A DNA stretch of 64,000 bases, taken from positions 124,001-188,000 of the forward strand of contig CAYTZM010000001.1 of assembly GCA_964442655.1 (NCBI GenBank), given 5' to 3'. The stretch is from GCA-002727615 sp964442655 (GTDB taxonomy: Bacteria; Pseudomonadota; Alphaproteobacteria; TMED109). A program made the translations under genes and the position numbers. Below the pieces are notes generated by a model that did not search any database, had not been told where the DNA came from, and worked only from the letters and a program-made list of their open reading frames with translations. Positions within the stretch are counted from its first letter, which is position 1, and every line of letters starts with the position of its first letter. This document shows positions 63,146-64,000 of this stretch, in pieces.

Positions 63146-64000
63146 TTAATTATAAACAAAATTTTTAATTATTTTATATTGATCTGTTATTCCTTTTTTA
63201 AAAGATTGAATATTTACTCTTTCATTATTACCGTGAATTCTTCTAAACTCCTTTAAAGGAACAATTATAGGGTTAAAGCCATAACTTTGAATACCCAAAT
63301 CCCTTGTGAAATGACTGTCAGTAAATCCTGTAGTAACTCTTGGTATGATGTAAGACTCTGGATAAGATTGCATTAAAGTATTTTTGATAGTTTCATATAA
63401 GTTTGTATTTGTTGATGATGATGCTGATGTAAAAGCCATTATTGTTTCAACCTCAATTTCAAAAGGTTTCATCATTTCTTTTATTTCTTTTATAAATTCA
63501 TTTGCGTTTTTATCTGGAAGAATTCTACAATCTATTTCTGCCCAAGAAATTGAGGGAACTACATTTATTTTATTTGAAGCATTAAGTCTTGTTATAGAAC
63601 AAGTGTCTCGAGTTAAAGAATGATGAAATGGTGATCTAGCTTGAAGTTTTTTTATAAAGTCTTTTTTTTGTATTAATTGTTTAATATTTTTGTAATCATC
63701 AGAATGTTTCGTATTTACGATATCAGATAATCCAGTAAAATATTCATTTATACTATTTATAATTCTTGGAGGAAAAGGGTGTTCTTTTAAATGGTGCAGT
63801 GCATCAATTAATTTTGTAACAGAACTCGAAGTTTGTGGTGAAGAACCATGCCCTGGATTGCCAGTAGAAGTAAGTTTAAGCCATACAGGTACTTTTTGTG
63901 TTAATTCAATTTCAAAGACTAATTTATCATTTACTATTCTTCCACTTCCTCCTTCATTTAAAACAAAGCCTACATTTTTAAATATTTGAGGATGATTATC
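63146..64000 (-). CDS. M20 family metallopeptidase (3' part, runs off window)
   Basis: The frame is open from the window end to a stop at 63146, about 284 residues. It carries M20/carboxypeptidase G2-like features: WLKLTSTGNPGHGSSP (dimerisation and lid domain), VVPSISWAEIDCRILPD, and RVTTGFTDSHFTRDLGIQSYGF, with the catalytic-domain zinc ligand His expected near the C-terminus. The N-terminal zinc site lies outside the window. Such enzymes remove amino acids from peptides or acylated amino acids. An internal ATG at 63475 is not the start. Confidence 0.88.
   Translation of the reverse strand, partial: DNHPQIFKNVGFVLNEGGSGRIVNDKLVFEIELTQKVPVWLKLTSTGNPGHGSSPQTSSSVTKLIDALHHLKEHPFPPRIINSINEYFTGLSDIVNTKHSDDYKNIKQLIQKKDFIKKLQARSPFHHSLTRDTCSITRLNASNKINVVPSISWAEIDCRILPDKNANEFIKEIKEMMKPFEIEVETIMAFTSASSSTNTNLYETIKNTLMQSYPESYIIPRVTTGFTDSHFTRDLGIQSYGFNPIIVPLKEFRRIHGNNERVNIQSFKKGITDQYKIIKNFVYN

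Overview
The window is AT-rich chromosomal DNA from a bacterium that is very probably an alphaproteobacterium. The best single clue is a circularly permuted, two-piece tmRNA gene (minus strand, about 5528-5800) followed by an alphaproteobacterial-type SspB adaptor. The flavin-dependent thymidylate synthase, the hflK-hflC-DUF2065-degP-miaA-ilvB gene order and the leuA-mreBCD-mrdA-rodA order also fit. Compact operons, short intergenic gaps and strong A/T bias suggest a streamlined, probably aquatic lineage, but the genus cannot be fixed from this sequence. A run of 10 N (52282-52291) shows that this is a draft scaffold. No IS element, prophage, CRISPR array or rRNA was seen.

Layout. 1-8000: end of an AsmA-like envelope protein, a GST, then on the minus strand tmRNA, sspB and class I fumarase, then thyX and the Fe-S carrier mrp. 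8157-18546: membrane protease control and envelope quality control (hflK, hflC, DUF2065, degP), miaA, and branched-chain amino acid synthesis (ilvB, ilvN, ilvC, leuA) with a TetR gene between ilvB and ilvN. 18567-24032: the rod-shape operon mreB-mreC-mreD-PBP2-rodA. 24204-27181: a small accessory group (GST, CmcJ/NvfI-like oxidoreductase, SDR, VOC). 27413-41794: tRNA-Lys, then three compact catabolic or sulfur-related operons. These are metY-hydrolase-secreted hydratase-transaminase-Ldh (minus); 3HCDH-cysK-SDR-TauD-GST (plus); and enoyl-CoA hydratase-SDR-FMN reductase-SbmA/BacA-like (minus). 41797-48892: a complete TonB energy system (receptor, ExbB, two ExbD, TonB, Sel1-like protein) divergent from an OprP-like porin. 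48907-53323: NAD(P)HX repair, an Lrp regulator and a divergent AceE/MdeB-type dehydrogenase broken by the gap. 53405-59692: tRNA-Leu, then tig-clpP-clpX-lon-hup. 59753-64000: tRNA-Val, tRNA-Asp, an FMN-dependent 2-hydroxyacid dehydrogenase, a Tat-exported TRAP binding protein, a methyltransferase and part of an M20 peptidase.

How parts work together. The window encodes most of a ribosome-rescue and proteolysis circuit: tmRNA adds a tag ending in LAA, SspB tethers tagged proteins, ClpX and ClpP degrade them, and Lon, HflKC, DegP and trigger factor cover the rest of protein quality control. Sigma32-like promoter matches lie ahead of both lon and hflK. A second theme is uptake and use of small organic and sulfur compounds (TRAP protein with a lactate-type dehydrogenase, TauD, MetY, CysK, rhodanese, a TonB system and a porin). 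The items most worth a second look are the tmRNA with an apparent 8-nt intervening segment next to sspB, the hydratase-family protein with a signal peptide in a 2-bp-spaced operon, the CmcJ-like cluster, the 3HCDH that lacks its usual crotonase half, and an SDR without the catalytic Tyr/Lys pair.
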